Below the pieces are notes generated by a model. The model did not search any database. It was not told the origin of the DNA and saw nothing but the letters and a program-made list of their open reading frames with translations. From the NCBI RefSeq assembly GCF_031846275.1, contig NZ_JAVRIB010000016.1, forward strand, positions 1 to 64,000: a stretch of DNA of 64,000 bases. Direction: 5' to 3'. Each line of letters begins with the position of its first letter. The stretch's first letter is position 1. Positions 18,850-28,099 of this stretch are shown here, piece after piece. A program made the translations under genes and the position numbers. This DNA comes from Spectribacter hydrogenoxidans. Lineage in GTDB: Bacteria > Pseudomonadota > Gammaproteobacteria > Nevskiales > Salinisphaeraceae.

Positions 18850-21042
18850 ATGGCAGCCAACATGAAAGAGCACACGGACCTCGGCGGCGACGCCATCCGC
18901 GTTGAACAGGACGACAGGGGCATTCTCACCCTCACGCTGGACATGCCGGGCCGCTCGGCCAATGTCCTGAATGACCAGTTCTCGGTGCCATTCGCGGCAC
19001 TTATCGAGCGCATCGAAAGTGACGACTCGGTCACCGGCGTGATCATCACCTCCGGCAAGAAGAACTTCATGGTGGGGGCCGACATCGACGGCCTGTTCGC
19101 CGTGACCGATCCGGCGGTGGCATTGCAGATGGCCGGCGATTTCAAGGCCATGCTGCGGCGGCTGGAATGCTGCGGCAAGCCGGTGGTGGCGGCGCTCAAC
19201 GGATCGGCCCTGGGCGGCGGTCTGGAACTGGCCCTGGCCTGTCATCGGCGCATTGCCATCAACGACCCGAAGGCCAAGATGGCCCTCCCCGAAGTCAAGC
19301 TGGGCGTGCTGCCCGGTGGTGGCGGCACCCAGCGCCTGCCGCGCCTGATCGGCATCCAGGCCGCGTTGCCGCTGCTGACCGAAGGCAAGGAGCTGGCCCC
19401 CGAGAAGGCCGCCAAGCAGGGGTTCATCGATGAACTGGCGGATGACGCCGACGACATGCTGCGTCGGGCCCGCAAGTACATCGAAGGGGTGATCGAATCC
19501 GGTCAGCCGGCCACCCAGCCCTGGGACCAGAAGGGCTTCAAGTTTCCCGGCGGCGATTCCAAGCATCCCTCGCAGGGCCACATGTGGCCCATCGCCCCGG
19601 CGATGATGAATCAGAAGACGCGGGGCAATTACCCCGCGCCGCGTAACATCATGTCGGCCGTGTACGAAGGCGGGCTGGTGGATTTCGACACCGCCCTCAA
19701 GATCGAGGGCCGCTACTTCGCGGAGCTGGTGGTCAGCCAGGAATCCAAGAACATGATCGGTACCCTCTGGTACCAGCTCAACAAGATCAACAAGGGTGAA
19801 TCGCGGCCGCAGGGCGTCGAACCCGGCCAGGTGAAGAAGCTCGGCGTGCTGGGCGCGGGCATGATGGGCGCGGGCATTGCCTATGTGTCGGCCAAGGCCG
19901 GTATCGAGGTGGTGCTCAAGGACGTCGAGCAGGCCGGCGCGGAAAAGGGCAGGGCCTATTCGGAAGGACTGGAAGACAAGGCAATCCAGCGTGGCCGCAG
20001 CACGCCGGACAGAAAGAAGGCAATTCTCGATCGGATCAAGCCGACGGCTGATGTCGCTGACCTCGATGGTTGCGACCTCATCATCGAAGCGGTGTTCGAG
20101 GACCGGGAGTTGAAGGGCAAGGTGACGGAGGAGACGGAGGCGGTGATGGACCCGAAGGGTGTCTTCGGGTCCAACACTTCCACGCTCCCGATCACCGGCC
20201 TGGCCAGCCGCAGCAGCCGGCCCGACCAGTTCATCGGCATCCATTTCTTCTCGCCGGTCGAGAAGATGCCGCTGGTGGAAATCATCGTCGGCGAAAAGAC
20301 CAGCGACGAGACCCTGGCGCGTGCGTTCGACTACGTCCAGCAGATTCGCAAGACGCCGATCGTGGTCAACGATTCGCGCGGCTTCTATACCTCGCGCTGT
20401 TTCGCCACTTACGTGATGGAAGGCATCGCGATGCTGGCCGAGGGGCAGCACCCGCGGGCGATCGAGCAGGCAGGCCTGAAAGCCGGCATGCCGGTGGGTC
20501 CGCTGGCGTTGGAGGACGAGGTGTCGCTGTCGCTGTCCTTGCACGTGATGGACCAGACCCGCAAGGACTTCGAGGCCGAGGGCAAGCCCTACGCCCCGCA
20601 CCCGGCCGAACCCACCGTCCGCAAAATGGTCGAGGAACTGGATCGTCCCGGCAAGAAGGCCGGCAAGGGGTTCTACGATTACCCCGAGGGCGGCAAGAAG
20701 CGCCTGTGGCCGGGTCTGGCCGAGCACTTCCCGCTGGCCGACGAGCAGCTCTCGCAGCAGGAAATGGTCGACCGTCTGCTCTATGCGCAGGCCAACGAAA
20801 CCGCCCGCTGTTTCGAGGAAGGGGTGGTCACCACCGCGGCCGACGCCAACATCGGCAGCATCTTCGGCTGGGGGTTCGCGCCGTTCCACGGCGGCACCCT
20901 GCAGTTCACCAACAGCGTGGGTGGCCCGGCCGCCTTCGTGTCCCGTGCCCGGGAACTGGCCGAACGCTACGGTGACCGCTTTGCCCCGGCCGCCATCCTG
21001 GGAAAGATGGCCGAATCCGGCGACCGGTTCGACGCGAGCTAA
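18850..21042 (+). CDS. multifunctional enoyl-CoA hydratase / 3-hydroxyacyl-CoA dehydrogenase
   Basis: FadB/FadJ-type protein of 730 residues combining hydration of 2-enoyl-CoA and NAD-dependent oxidation of 3-hydroxyacyl-CoA. The N-terminal crotonase domain (about 15-290) has SGKKNFMVGADIDGL and NGSALGGGLELALACHRR oxyanion loops and the glutamate-containing PEVKLGVLPGGGGTQRLPR. The Rossmann domain begins near 335 (LGVLGAGMMGAGIAYVSA) and carries the catalytic histidine in GIHFFSPVEKMPLVEII. The C-terminal 3HCDH domain ends with WGFAPFHGGTLQF. The ATG at 18850 has AGGAG upstream. A 791-codon antisense frame over it is a composition artefact. Confidence 0.94.
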   Translation: MAANMKEHTDLGGDAIRVEQDDRGILTLTLDMPGRSANVLNDQFSVPFAALIERIESDDSVTGVIITSGKKNFMVGADIDGLFAVTDPAVALQMAGDFKAMLRRLECCGKPVVAALNGSALGGGLELALACHRRIAINDPKAKMALPEVKLGVLPGGGGTQRLPRLIGIQAALPLLTEGKELAPEKAAKQGFIDELADDADDMLRRARKYIEGVIESGQPATQPWDQKGFKFPGGDSKHPSQGHMWPIAPAMMNQKTRGNYPAPRNIMSAVYEGGLVDFDTALKIEGRYFAELVVSQESKNMIGTLWYQLNKINKGESRPQGVEPGQVKKLGVLGAGMMGAGIAYVSAKAGIEVVLKDVEQAGAEKGRAYSEGLEDKAIQRGRSTPDRKKAILDRIKPTADVADLDGCDLIIEAVFEDRELKGKVTEETEAVMDPKGVFGSNTSTLPITGLASRSSRPDQFIGIHFFSPVEKMPLVEIIVGEKTSDETLARAFDYVQQIRKTPIVVNDSRGFYTSRCFATYVMEGIAMLAEGQHPRAIEQAGLKAGMPVGPLALEDEVSLSLSLHVMDQTRKDFEAEGKPYAPHPAEPTVRKMVEELDRPGKKAGKGFYDYPEGGKKRLWPGLAEHFPLADEQLSQQEMVDRLLYAQANETARCFEEGVVTTAADANIGSIFGWGFAPFHGGTLQFTNSVGGPAAFVSRARELAERYGDRFAPAAILGKMAESGDRFDAS

Positions 21043-21116
21043 TACGGTATTCTGGTCCACAACCGCCATGCGCATTGCGCAAGGCACCCAGCCAGTCGTC
21101 AGCGAGGATCTGAACA

Positions 21117-23366
21117 ATGTTTGCCAAGCTGCTGAAAACGATCAAGGATGCCAGGCTTCTCCCGCAGATTTCGGATACCGAGCGGGCAGCCCTGGAGGCG
21201 GGCACGGTGTGGGTCGACGGGGAATTCTTCTCCGGTAACCCCGATTTCACCTCGATGCTGGCCGAGGCCTATCCGAAGTTGCCGCCAGAGGAGCAGGCGT
21301 TCCTCGACGGTCCAGTGGAAGAGCTCTGGCGCATGGTCGACACCTGGAAGATCCAGGAGACCCGTGAAGTCCCGGCGGACGTCTGGGAATTCATGCGCGA
21401 CAAGGGCTTCTTCGGCTTGATCATTCCCAAGGAATACGGCGGCTTCGGCATGTCGACGCTGGGCCGTGCCGCGGTGATGATGAAGACCAGCGGCCTGGGC
21501 GCGGTGGGCAGCCTGGTGGTGATCCCGAACACCCTGGGCGCCGCGGAACTGTTGATGGAATACGGCACCGAGGCCCAGAAGACCGAGTACCTGCCCAGGC
21601 TGGCGAGCGGCGAGTACGTGCCGTGCTTCGGCCTGACCGAGCCCACGGCGGGCTCCGACGCGGCGTCGATCAAGGCCGAGGGCGTGGTGTTCAAGGACGA
21701 TGACGGCGAAGTCAAGATACGCCTCAACTTCGCCAAGCGCTACATCACCCTGGCCCCGGTGGCCAATCTGGTCAGCGTTGCCGCCGGCATTGCCGACCCG
21801 GACAATCTGCTGGGCAAGGGCGAGTATCCCGGCATTTCGGTGGTGCTGGTGCACAAGGGCACCCCCGGGCTGGAACTGGGTGACCACCATCTGCCGATTT
21901 CCGCGTTCGACAACGGCCCGATCATCGGCAAGGACGTGGTGGTGTCGGCCGAGAACGTCATCGGCGGGCCCGGCAATGTGGGCGAGGGCTGGCGCATGCT
22001 CATGGAGCAGCTCTCCGGTGGCCGCGCCGTATCGCTGCCGGCCGGGGGCATTGCCAGTTGCAAGCTGGCTGCCGCGGCGGCCGGGCCGTACAGCATGGTT
22101 CGCCAGCAGTTCAATATTCCGATCGGCTACATGGAAGGCCCGGAAGCCAAGATCGCCAAGATCGCGGCCATGGCCTACGCCATGGAATCCTCGCGTGTAT
22201 ACGTTTGCGCGGGTGTGGACAACGGTCACCAGCCGCCGGTGGCCTCGGCCATTCTCAAGCAGCACACCACCGAGATGGGTCAGCGTCTGGTGATCGACGG
22301 CCTCGACGTGATGGCCGGGGCCGGGGTGATGCAGGGGCCGAACAACATTCTCGGCGGCGCCTACATCGGCGCACCGGTGGGCGTGACGGTGGAAGGGGCC
22401 AATATCCTGACCCGCACGCTGATCATCTTCGGACAGGGGGCGGTGCGCTGCCATCCCTATGCGCTCAAGACCCTGCGATCGCTGGAAGATGATGACGTGC
22501 CGGCGTTCAAGTCGGCGGTGCTCGGCTGGATGGGCAGTTTCGCCATGAACGGCCTGCGCACGCTGGTTCGCGGGCTCACCCGCGGCTGGAGTTTCCGTAG
22601 CCCGGTGAAGGGCCCGACCGCCCGCTACTACCGCAAGCTGGGCTGGGCATCGGCCCGCTTTGCCTTCCTTACCGATCTGGCGTTGTTCCTGGTCGGTGCC
22701 AAGCTCAAGCAGAAGGGCAAGCTGTCGGGTCGTTTCGCGGATGCGCTTTCCTGGCAGCTGTTTGCGTTCACGACCTTGCGTCGTTTCGAGGCGGAGGGCC
22801 GGCAGGCGGAAGACCTGCCGGTGGTGCAGTGGGCGCTGGAATACAGCCTCAAGCAGATCCAAGACGCGTTCGAGGGCATTTACGCCAACTTCGATGCCCC
22901 GGTCGTGGGCTGGCTGCTGCGCTATCCCGGCCGTCTGTTGCTGCGGGCCAATACGCTGTCCACCGGCCCGTCCGACAAGCTCGACCGCCCCGTGGCCAAT
23001 GCCATCCAGGTGCCGGGGGCGCAGTACGACCGCATCGTCGACGGTCTGGCCATGCCCGACGAGAATCAGCCCGGCATGGGCCGGCTGCTCAAGGCCTGGC
23101 GTCTGATCAGCGAGGCCCGTCCGGCCCAGGGCAAGATCATGAAGGCGATCAAGCAGGGCGAGATCACCGCCCGGGAACCGGCTGCGGCGCTGGCCGAAGC
23201 GCTGGAAAAGGGCGTGGTCACGGCGGCCGAGGCCGACACCATCCGCAGTGCCGAAGCGGCGCGGATGGAGGCGATTCAGGTCGATGTGTTTCCCAAGGAT
23301 GAGTACTACCGCAATCGTCAGAGCGGCGGCGATGCGGTCACCATGGCCCGGGCCGCCAACGCCTGA
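21117..23366 (+). CDS. acyl-CoA dehydrogenase, FadE type
   Basis: Flavoenzyme of 749 residues for the first, FAD-dependent step of beta-oxidation, passing electrons to ETF. The N-terminal half has acyl-CoA dehydrogenase motifs (FFGLIIPKEYGGFGMSTLG, CFGLTEPTAGSDAASI, GEGWRMLMEQLSGGRAVSLP). The C-terminal part (about 470-740) is the DUF1974-like extension that separates FadE from short dehydrogenases, with ITAREPAAALAEALEKGVVT near the end. It follows the FadB-like gene by 74 bases in the same direction, and a strong hairpin follows it. Together with the two upstream genes it gives a full beta-oxidation cycle. Confidence 0.92.
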   Translation: MFAKLLKTIKDARLLPQISDTERAALEAGTVWVDGEFFSGNPDFTSMLAEAYPKLPPEEQAFLDGPVEELWRMVDTWKIQETREVPADVWEFMRDKGFFGLIIPKEYGGFGMSTLGRAAVMMKTSGLGAVGSLVVIPNTLGAAELLMEYGTEAQKTEYLPRLASGEYVPCFGLTEPTAGSDAASIKAEGVVFKDDDGEVKIRLNFAKRYITLAPVANLVSVAAGIADPDNLLGKGEYPGISVVLVHKGTPGLELGDHHLPISAFDNGPIIGKDVVVSAENVIGGPGNVGEGWRMLMEQLSGGRAVSLPAGGIASCKLAAAAAGPYSMVRQQFNIPIGYMEGPEAKIAKIAAMAYAMESSRVYVCAGVDNGHQPPVASAILKQHTTEMGQRLVIDGLDVMAGAGVMQGPNNILGGAYIGAPVGVTVEGANILTRTLIIFGQGAVRCHPYALKTLRSLEDDDVPAFKSAVLGWMGSFAMNGLRTLVRGLTRGWSFRSPVKGPTARYYRKLGWASARFAFLTDLALFLVGAKLKQKGKLSGRFADALSWQLFAFTTLRRFEAEGRQAEDLPVVQWALEYSLKQIQDAFEGIYANFDAPVVGWLLRYPGRLLLRANTLSTGPSDKLDRPVANAIQVPGAQYDRIVDGLAMPDENQPGMGRLLKAWRLISEARPAQGKIMKAIKQGEITAREPAAALAEALEKGVVTAAEADTIRSAEAARMEAIQVDVFPKDEYYRNRQSGGDAVTMARAANA

Positions 23367-23387
23367 CGCGGACGCCGGGCAGCCTGT

Positions 23388-23415
23388 CGCAGGGCCGGTT
23401 TCAACCGGCCCTGCG
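23388..23415 (+). terminator. hairpin after fadE
   Basis: A perfect 13-bp inverted repeat (CGCAGGGCCGGTT at 23388-23400 with AACCGGCCCTGCG at 23403-23415) starts 22 bases after the FadE-like stop codon. There is no T-run, so termination would be inefficient or rho-assisted. It marks the probable end of the beta-oxidation operon. Confidence 0.55.
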
Positions 23416-23502
23416 CGGTGCCTGCCAGTACGGTGACCGTTCATGAAGGAAGGGCCGGCACTACTCGATAGAGTGGTACCAACCAGCCATCGTCCGCATT
23501 AG

Positions 23503-23523
23503 GCTGATTGTCATACAATCAGC
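23503..23523. promoter_or_regulatory. perfect dyad operator upstream of atuA
   Basis: A perfect 9-bp inverted repeat, GCTGATTGT (23503-23511) and ACAATCAGC (23515-23523), with a 3-base centre CAT, lies 39 bases ahead of the atuA start codon. A -10-like TACAAT (23514-23519) is embedded in it, so a bound repressor would cover the promoter. Size and symmetry suit a TetR- or GntR-type dimer. No second copy was noticed in the tetR-thiolase spacer. Confidence 0.6.
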
Positions 23524-23562
23524 GCCATAGAAGCCGGCGCAGCCAGCAATCTCGGGAGGAGC

Positions 23563-25341
23563 ATGCCAAAGACCGTGCGCATCGGTGGGGGTGCCGCGAT
23601 GTGGGGTGATACTCGCACCGGACCGGCCCAGCTGGTGGCCGGCGGACAGCTCGATTACCTGATGATCGAGTATCTGGCCGAGGTCACCATGTCGATTCTC
23701 ACCGGCCAGCGCATGCGCGATCCCGAGGCCGGCTGGGGTCGCGATCTGGTACCGGTGCTGGCACCGCTGCTGCCCGAGATCAAGCGTCAGGGCATTCGAG
23801 TCATCACCAACGCCGGCGGTGTGAATCCCGCCGGGGCCCGGGACGCGCTTCACGCGGCTGCCCGCGAGGCCGGGGTGGAGTTGCGCATCGCCGTGGTGAC
23901 CGGGGATGATCTCAGCGGCTGGGCAACCGGGGAGGCGGTCGGCCGGCTGCAGCCGATGGACCCGGATCAACCCCGCCCGGATCGATTCCTGAGCATGAAC
24001 GCCTATCTCGGGGCGTTGCCGATTGCCGCGGCCCTGGATGACGGGGCGGATGTGGTGATTACCGGGCGGTGTGTCGACAGCGCGCTCGCCCTGGGCCCGC
24101 TGATGCATGAATTCGGCTGGTCGCCCGAGGCCCATGATGAACTCTCCGCGGGCAGTCTGGTGGGTCACCTGCTGGAATGCGGGGTGCAGAGTACCGGCGG
24201 CCTCTACACCGACTGGGAGTCCGTACCGGGTTACGACAACATGGGTTTTCCCATCGCCGAATGTCATGCGGACGGCAGTTTCGAGCTGACGAAGCCACCC
24301 GGTACCGGCGGGCTGGTCAGCGTGGGAACCGCCGCCGAGCAGTTGTTGTACGAGATCGGCGATCCCAAGGCCTATCTGCTACCGGACGTGACCTGTGACT
24401 GGACCCGGGTAACAATCGAGTCGACGGGCACGGATCGTGTCCGCATTTCCGGCGCCCGCGGCCTGCCACCGACCGGCAGTTACAAGGTGTCGGCCACCTA
24501 TGCCGATGGCTACCGGCTGACTGCCACCTTCGTGATCGGCGGCATCGACGCGGTGGCCAAGGCCGAGCGGGTGGGGCAGGCGCTGATCGCCAAGAACCGC
24601 CGCCTGCTGCGGGAGGCCGGGTTCGACGATTTCATCCGTACCAGCGTTCAGGTGATCGGCGGTGAATCCATGTACGGGCCGCATGGTCGCGCACGGGCGG
24701 CCCGTGAGGTCCTGGTGTGGCTGGCGCTGACGCATGAATCCGATCAGGCATTGAAGCTGTTCGGGACCGAAATCGCCCAGGCCGCCGTGTCCATGTCGCC
24801 CGGCATCACCGGTTACGCCGGCGGGCGCCCGCGACCGAGCCCGGTGATTCGTCTGTATTCCGCGCTGGCGGACAAGCAGGCCCTGCCGGTGAGCATCGAT
24901 GTCGACGGCAGTGCCCGCGAGATCACCATTCCCGCCGGTACCGGCCAGCCCCCGGCGCTGGCTTCCGATCCGCCGGGCGACATCGCCAGTGCTGGCGACG
25001 ATGCCGTCAGCGTCCCCCTGATTCGACTGGCCATTGCCCGCAGCGGTGACAAGGGCGACAACGCGAATATCGGTATCATGTCGCGCAAGCGTGACTATCT
25101 GCCCTACATTCGTGCGGCGCTGACCGAGGCCGCCGTGGCCGACTATTTCCGGCATTACCTCGATGGCGAGGTATTCCGGTTCGAATTACCGGGCATCGGC
25201 GGGCTGAACTTCCTGCTGACCCGGGTGCTCGGCGGCGGCGGCATCGCCAGCCTGCGGGTCGACCCGCAGGGCAAGTGCTACGGGCAGATGTTACTGGATC
25301 ATCCGATCCCGGTCCCCCGGGCATTGGCGGAGCGTTTATGA
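23563..25341 (+). CDS. atuA: AtuA-family protein (acyclic terpene utilization)
   Basis: Protein of 592 residues. The first 450 residues are the AtuA domain (formerly DUF1446), starting TVRIGGGAAMWGDTRTGPAQLV, with VITNAGGVNPAGARD and VVITGRCVDSALALGPLMHEF. The last 100 (IARSGDKGDNANIGI to FLLTRVLGGGG) form the small AtuA-like C-terminal domain that is fused or adjacent in this family. The gene is needed for growth on citronellol and geraniol in Pseudomonas, but its reaction has not been established. Here it opens a cluster and overlaps the next gene (ETF-ubiquinone oxidoreductase) by 4 bases. A dyad operator lies upstream. The start at 23563 has GGGAGGAG directly before it. Confidence 0.9.
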   Translation: MPKTVRIGGGAAMWGDTRTGPAQLVAGGQLDYLMIEYLAEVTMSILTGQRMRDPEAGWGRDLVPVLAPLLPEIKRQGIRVITNAGGVNPAGARDALHAAAREAGVELRIAVVTGDDLSGWATGEAVGRLQPMDPDQPRPDRFLSMNAYLGALPIAAALDDGADVVITGRCVDSALALGPLMHEFGWSPEAHDELSAGSLVGHLLECGVQSTGGLYTDWESVPGYDNMGFPIAECHADGSFELTKPPGTGGLVSVGTAAEQLLYEIGDPKAYLLPDVTCDWTRVTIESTGTDRVRISGARGLPPTGSYKVSATYADGYRLTATFVIGGIDAVAKAERVGQALIAKNRRLLREAGFDDFIRTSVQVIGGESMYGPHGRARAAREVLVWLALTHESDQALKLFGTEIAQAAVSMSPGITGYAGGRPRPSPVIRLYSALADKQALPVSIDVDGSAREITIPAGTGQPPALASDPPGDIASAGDDAVSVPLIRLAIARSGDKGDNANIGIMSRKRDYLPYIRAALTEAAVADYFRHYLDGEVFRFELPGIGGLNFLLTRVLGGGGIASLRVDPQGKCYGQMLLDHPIPVPRALAERL

Positions 25342-27008
25342 GTGACCAGAACGAGGAAATCGAGCGCGATGTCATGGAATACGACATCGTCATCGTGGGC
25401 GCCGGCCCGGCCGGCCTGTCGGCGGCGATACGCGCCAAGCAGATGTCGGCGGAAGCCGGCCGCGAGATCGACGTGTGCGTGGTGGAGAAGGGCTCCGAGG
25501 TCGGCGCCCACATCATGTCCGGCGCGGTGTTCGAGCCGCGGGCGCTGAATGAACTGATCCCGGACTGGCAGGACAAGGGCGCGCCGCTGAATAGCCCGGT
25601 CACCCGCGACGACGTCTACTTCTTTACCAGCGAGTCGAAAGCCGTGAAGACGCCGGGCCCCTTCGTGCCGCGGCCGATGCACAACCACGGCAACTACATC
25701 ATCAGCCTGGGCAAGCTAACCCGCTGGCTGGGTGAACAGGCCGAAGAACTGGGGGTGGAAATCTACCCCGGTTTCGCCGCCGCTGACGCCATCATCGAGG
25801 ATGGCGTGATCAAGGGCATTCTCACCGGCGATATGGGCGTCGACCGTCAGGGTCAGCCCAAGGATGGCATGCACACCCCCGGCATCGAACTGCGCGCCCG
25901 CTATACGCTGTTCGGTGAAGGCTGCCGCGGCCACATCGGCAAGCGCCTGATTCGCGAGTACGGGCTGGATGAAGAAGCCGACCCCCAGCACTACGCCATC
26001 GGCCTGAAGGAACTCTGGGAAATCGATCCGGCGAAATTCGAGTCCGGCCTGGTGGTTCACGGCGCCGGCTGGCCGCTGGACAATGCCAACCCCGGCGGTT
26101 CGTTTCTCTACCACTTCGATGACAACCTGGTCGCCGTGGGCCTGATCGTGGATCTGTCCTACGAAAACCCCTGGCTGAGCCCGTTTCACGAATTCCAGCG
26201 TTTCAAGCATCACCCGAAGATCGCGCAGTATCTGGAGGGTGGAAAACGGCTTTCCTACGGGGCGCGTGCCATCTGCAAGGGCGGCCTGAATTCCCTGCCG
26301 AAGATGGTCATGCCCGGCGGGGCGTTGATTGGCTGCAATGCGGGCACGCTGAACTTTGCCAAGATCAAGGGCAATCACACCGCGATGAAGTCCGGCATGC
26401 TGGCGGCCGAGGCGGCATTCGAGGCAGTGGCTGCGGACCGCGCCCACGATGCGCTGGACGGCTACACCACGGCGTTCGAAAATAGCTGGCTGCACGAGGA
26501 ACTGCATGCCAGCCGCAACTTCGGACCCGCCATCCACAAGTACGGCGCGCTGCGGGGCGGGGCGATCAACTACATCGAGCAGAACTGGTTCCGGGGCAAG
26601 GCACCGTGGCATCTGCACGACCGCACCCCGGATCACGCCACCCTCAAGCCGGCCGATCAGGCGGAGAAGATCGAGTATCCGAAGCATGACAACCGCTTGA
26701 GCTTCGACAAGCTGTCCTCGGTGCATATTTCCAGCACCAATCACGAGGAAGATCAGCCGGTGCACCTGCAGCTCAAGGACCCGTCCATCCCCATCGAGCA
26801 GAACCTGCCGAAATATGCCGAGCCGGCCCAGCGCTACTGCCCGGCCGGGGTGTACGAGGTGGTGGATGGCGACGACGGCCAACCGCAGTTCCAGATCAAC
26901 GCCCAGAACTGCGTGCACTGCAAGACCTGCGACATCAAGGACCCGGCCCAGAACATCGTCTGGGTGGCCCCCGAGGGCGGCGGCGGGCCCAACTATTCGA
27001 ATATGTGA
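25338..27008 (+). CDS. electron-transfer flavoprotein-ubiquinone oxidoreductase
   Basis: Inner-membrane-associated enzyme of 556 residues that moves electrons from reduced ETF to ubiquinone. It has an N-terminal FAD fold (YDIVIVGAGPAGLSAAIRAKQ), the ETF-QO middle domain with LGKLTRWLGEQAEELGVEIYPGFAA and GEGCRGHIGKRLI, and a C-terminal 4Fe-4S domain whose cysteines are in RYCPAGVYEV and NCVHCKTCDIKDP. The ATG at 25338 overlaps the atuA stop (ATGA). Location next to etfB and etfA shows that this cluster carries its own complete route from acyl-CoA dehydrogenases to the quinone pool. Confidence 0.96.
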   Translation: MSDQNEEIERDVMEYDIVIVGAGPAGLSAAIRAKQMSAEAGREIDVCVVEKGSEVGAHIMSGAVFEPRALNELIPDWQDKGAPLNSPVTRDDVYFFTSESKAVKTPGPFVPRPMHNHGNYIISLGKLTRWLGEQAEELGVEIYPGFAAADAIIEDGVIKGILTGDMGVDRQGQPKDGMHTPGIELRARYTLFGEGCRGHIGKRLIREYGLDEEADPQHYAIGLKELWEIDPAKFESGLVVHGAGWPLDNANPGGSFLYHFDDNLVAVGLIVDLSYENPWLSPFHEFQRFKHHPKIAQYLEGGKRLSYGARAICKGGLNSLPKMVMPGGALIGCNAGTLNFAKIKGNHTAMKSGMLAAEAAFEAVAADRAHDALDGYTTAFENSWLHEELHASRNFGPAIHKYGALRGGAINYIEQNWFRGKAPWHLHDRTPDHATLKPADQAEKIEYPKHDNRLSFDKLSSVHISSTNHEEDQPVHLQLKDPSIPIEQNLPKYAEPAQRYCPAGVYEVVDGDDGQPQFQINAQNCVHCKTCDIKDPAQNIVWVAPEGGGGPNYSNM

Positions 27009-27026
27009 ACGGCGAAAGAAAGAGAA

Positions 27027-27168
27027 TCCGCAGATTACGCAGATTTCGCAGATGAAAAAGGGAAGACAGTTGTCTGGCTGTCGGTAGCCTGACTCAAGTT
27101 GCCCGGATGAGGCCGTAGGTCACCGGACCCGACTCGACCAAATCTGCGTCATCTGCGTAATCTGCGGA
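27027..27168. repeat. long inverted repeat of CGCAGATT units, ETF-QO/etfB spacer
   Basis: Left arm 27027-27053 (starting TCCGCAGATTACGCAGATTT) and right arm 27141-27168 (ending ATCTGCGTAATCTGCGGA) pair along about 18 perfect and several further bases. Each arm is built of three 9-10 base units CGCAGATTA. The 87-base loop shows no gene. Second copy of the same design: 27964-28051. Confidence 0.85.
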
Positions 27169-27204
27169 TAAACATCTTAGATCAACGACAAGAGACGGAA
27201 TGGC

Positions 27205-27951
27205 ATGAAAGTACTGGTAGCGGTGAAGCGTGCGATTGACTACAACGTGCGCATCCAGATCAAGTCGGACGGTTCCGGCGTGGTCACCGACGGGGTCAAG
27301 CACAGCATGAACCCCTTCGACGAGATTGCCGTCGAGCAGGCGATCCGCTGGAAGGAAGCTGGCGTGGCCGACGAAGTGGTGGCCGTGACTATCGGCCCCA
27401 AGGCCAGTCAGGAAACCCTGCGCACGGCGCTGGCGTTTGGCTGCGACCGCGCTATTCACGTCGCCAGCGACGAGGAAATCCAGCCGCTGACCGCCGCCCG
27501 GGTATTCAAGGCGCTGGCCGAGAAGGAAGAGCCCGGCGTCTTCCTGATGGGCAAGCAGGCCATTGACGACGACAACAACCAGACCGGGCAGATGACCGCC
27601 GCGCTACTGGAGTGGCCGCAGGCCACGTTCGCCTCGGAAATCGACATGGGCGACGGCAACGCCAGGGTGACCCGCGAAATCGATGCCGGCCTGGAAGTCA
27701 TCGACGTCGACCTGCCGGCCGTGATCACCGCCGACCTGCGCCTCAACGAGCCGCGCTACCTCAAGCTGCCGGACATCATGAAGGCCAAGAAGAAGCCCCT
27801 GGATGAAACCGATCTCGGTCAACTCGGGGTTGAAGCCGCCGCCGCGATCACCGTCACCAAGACCGCGCCGCCACCCGAGCGCGAGCCCGGCGTGATGGTC
27901 GAGTCGGTCGACGACCTGGTCGGCAAGCTCAAGGACAAGGGATTGCTTTGA
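27205..27951 (+). CDS. etfB: electron-transfer flavoprotein beta subunit
   Basis: Soluble ETF subunit of 248 residues that binds AMP and, with EtfA, takes electrons from acyl-CoA dehydrogenases. The N-terminus (MKVLVAVKRAIDYNVRIQIK) and the signature VVAVTIGPKASQETLRTALAFGCDRAIHV are typical. The recognition-loop region PEEPGVFLMGKQAIDDDNNQTGQ is represented by EEPGVFLMGKQAIDDDNNQ. Transcribed with the ETF-QO gene upstream and etfA downstream, with inverted-repeat elements in both spacers. Confidence 0.97.
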   Translation: MKVLVAVKRAIDYNVRIQIKSDGSGVVTDGVKHSMNPFDEIAVEQAIRWKEAGVADEVVAVTIGPKASQETLRTALAFGCDRAIHVASDEEIQPLTAARVFKALAEKEEPGVFLMGKQAIDDDNNQTGQMTAALLEWPQATFASEIDMGDGNARVTREIDAGLEVIDVDLPAVITADLRLNEPRYLKLPDIMKAKKKPLDETDLGQLGVEAAAAITVTKTAPPPEREPGVMVESVDDLVGKLKDKGLL

Positions 27952-27963
27952 TCCCAGGACAGC

Positions 27964-28051
27964 AACCGCAGATTTCGCAGATTCCACAGATTGAAGGAAG
28001 GCGAAGAGGGTGGCTTGCAGGAATCTGCGCCCATCTGCGTAATCTGCGGTT
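27964..28051. repeat. long inverted repeat of CGCAGATT units, etfB/etfA spacer
   Basis: Left arm 27964-27992 (AACCGCAGATTTCGCAGATT onward) and right arm 28022-28051 (ending CTGCGTAATCTGCGGTT) form a stem with a few mismatches around a 29-base loop. It has the same unit sequence as 27027-27168 and the same position, just after one ETF gene and just before the ribosome site of the next. Confidence 0.85.
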
Positions 28052-28099
28052 AACCGCTTTCAAGGCGAAACGCCGAACTTTCCCGGAGATTTCATCCCC

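Noticed and set aside
18742..21117. 791-codon minus-strand open frame over the FadB-like gene
   Set aside because: Antisense artefact of strong third-position GC bias; it matches no family and the plus strand carries clear crotonase and dehydrogenase motifs.
21099..23444. 781-codon minus-strand open frame over the FadE-like gene
   Set aside because: Same antisense effect; no ribosome site or protein motif.
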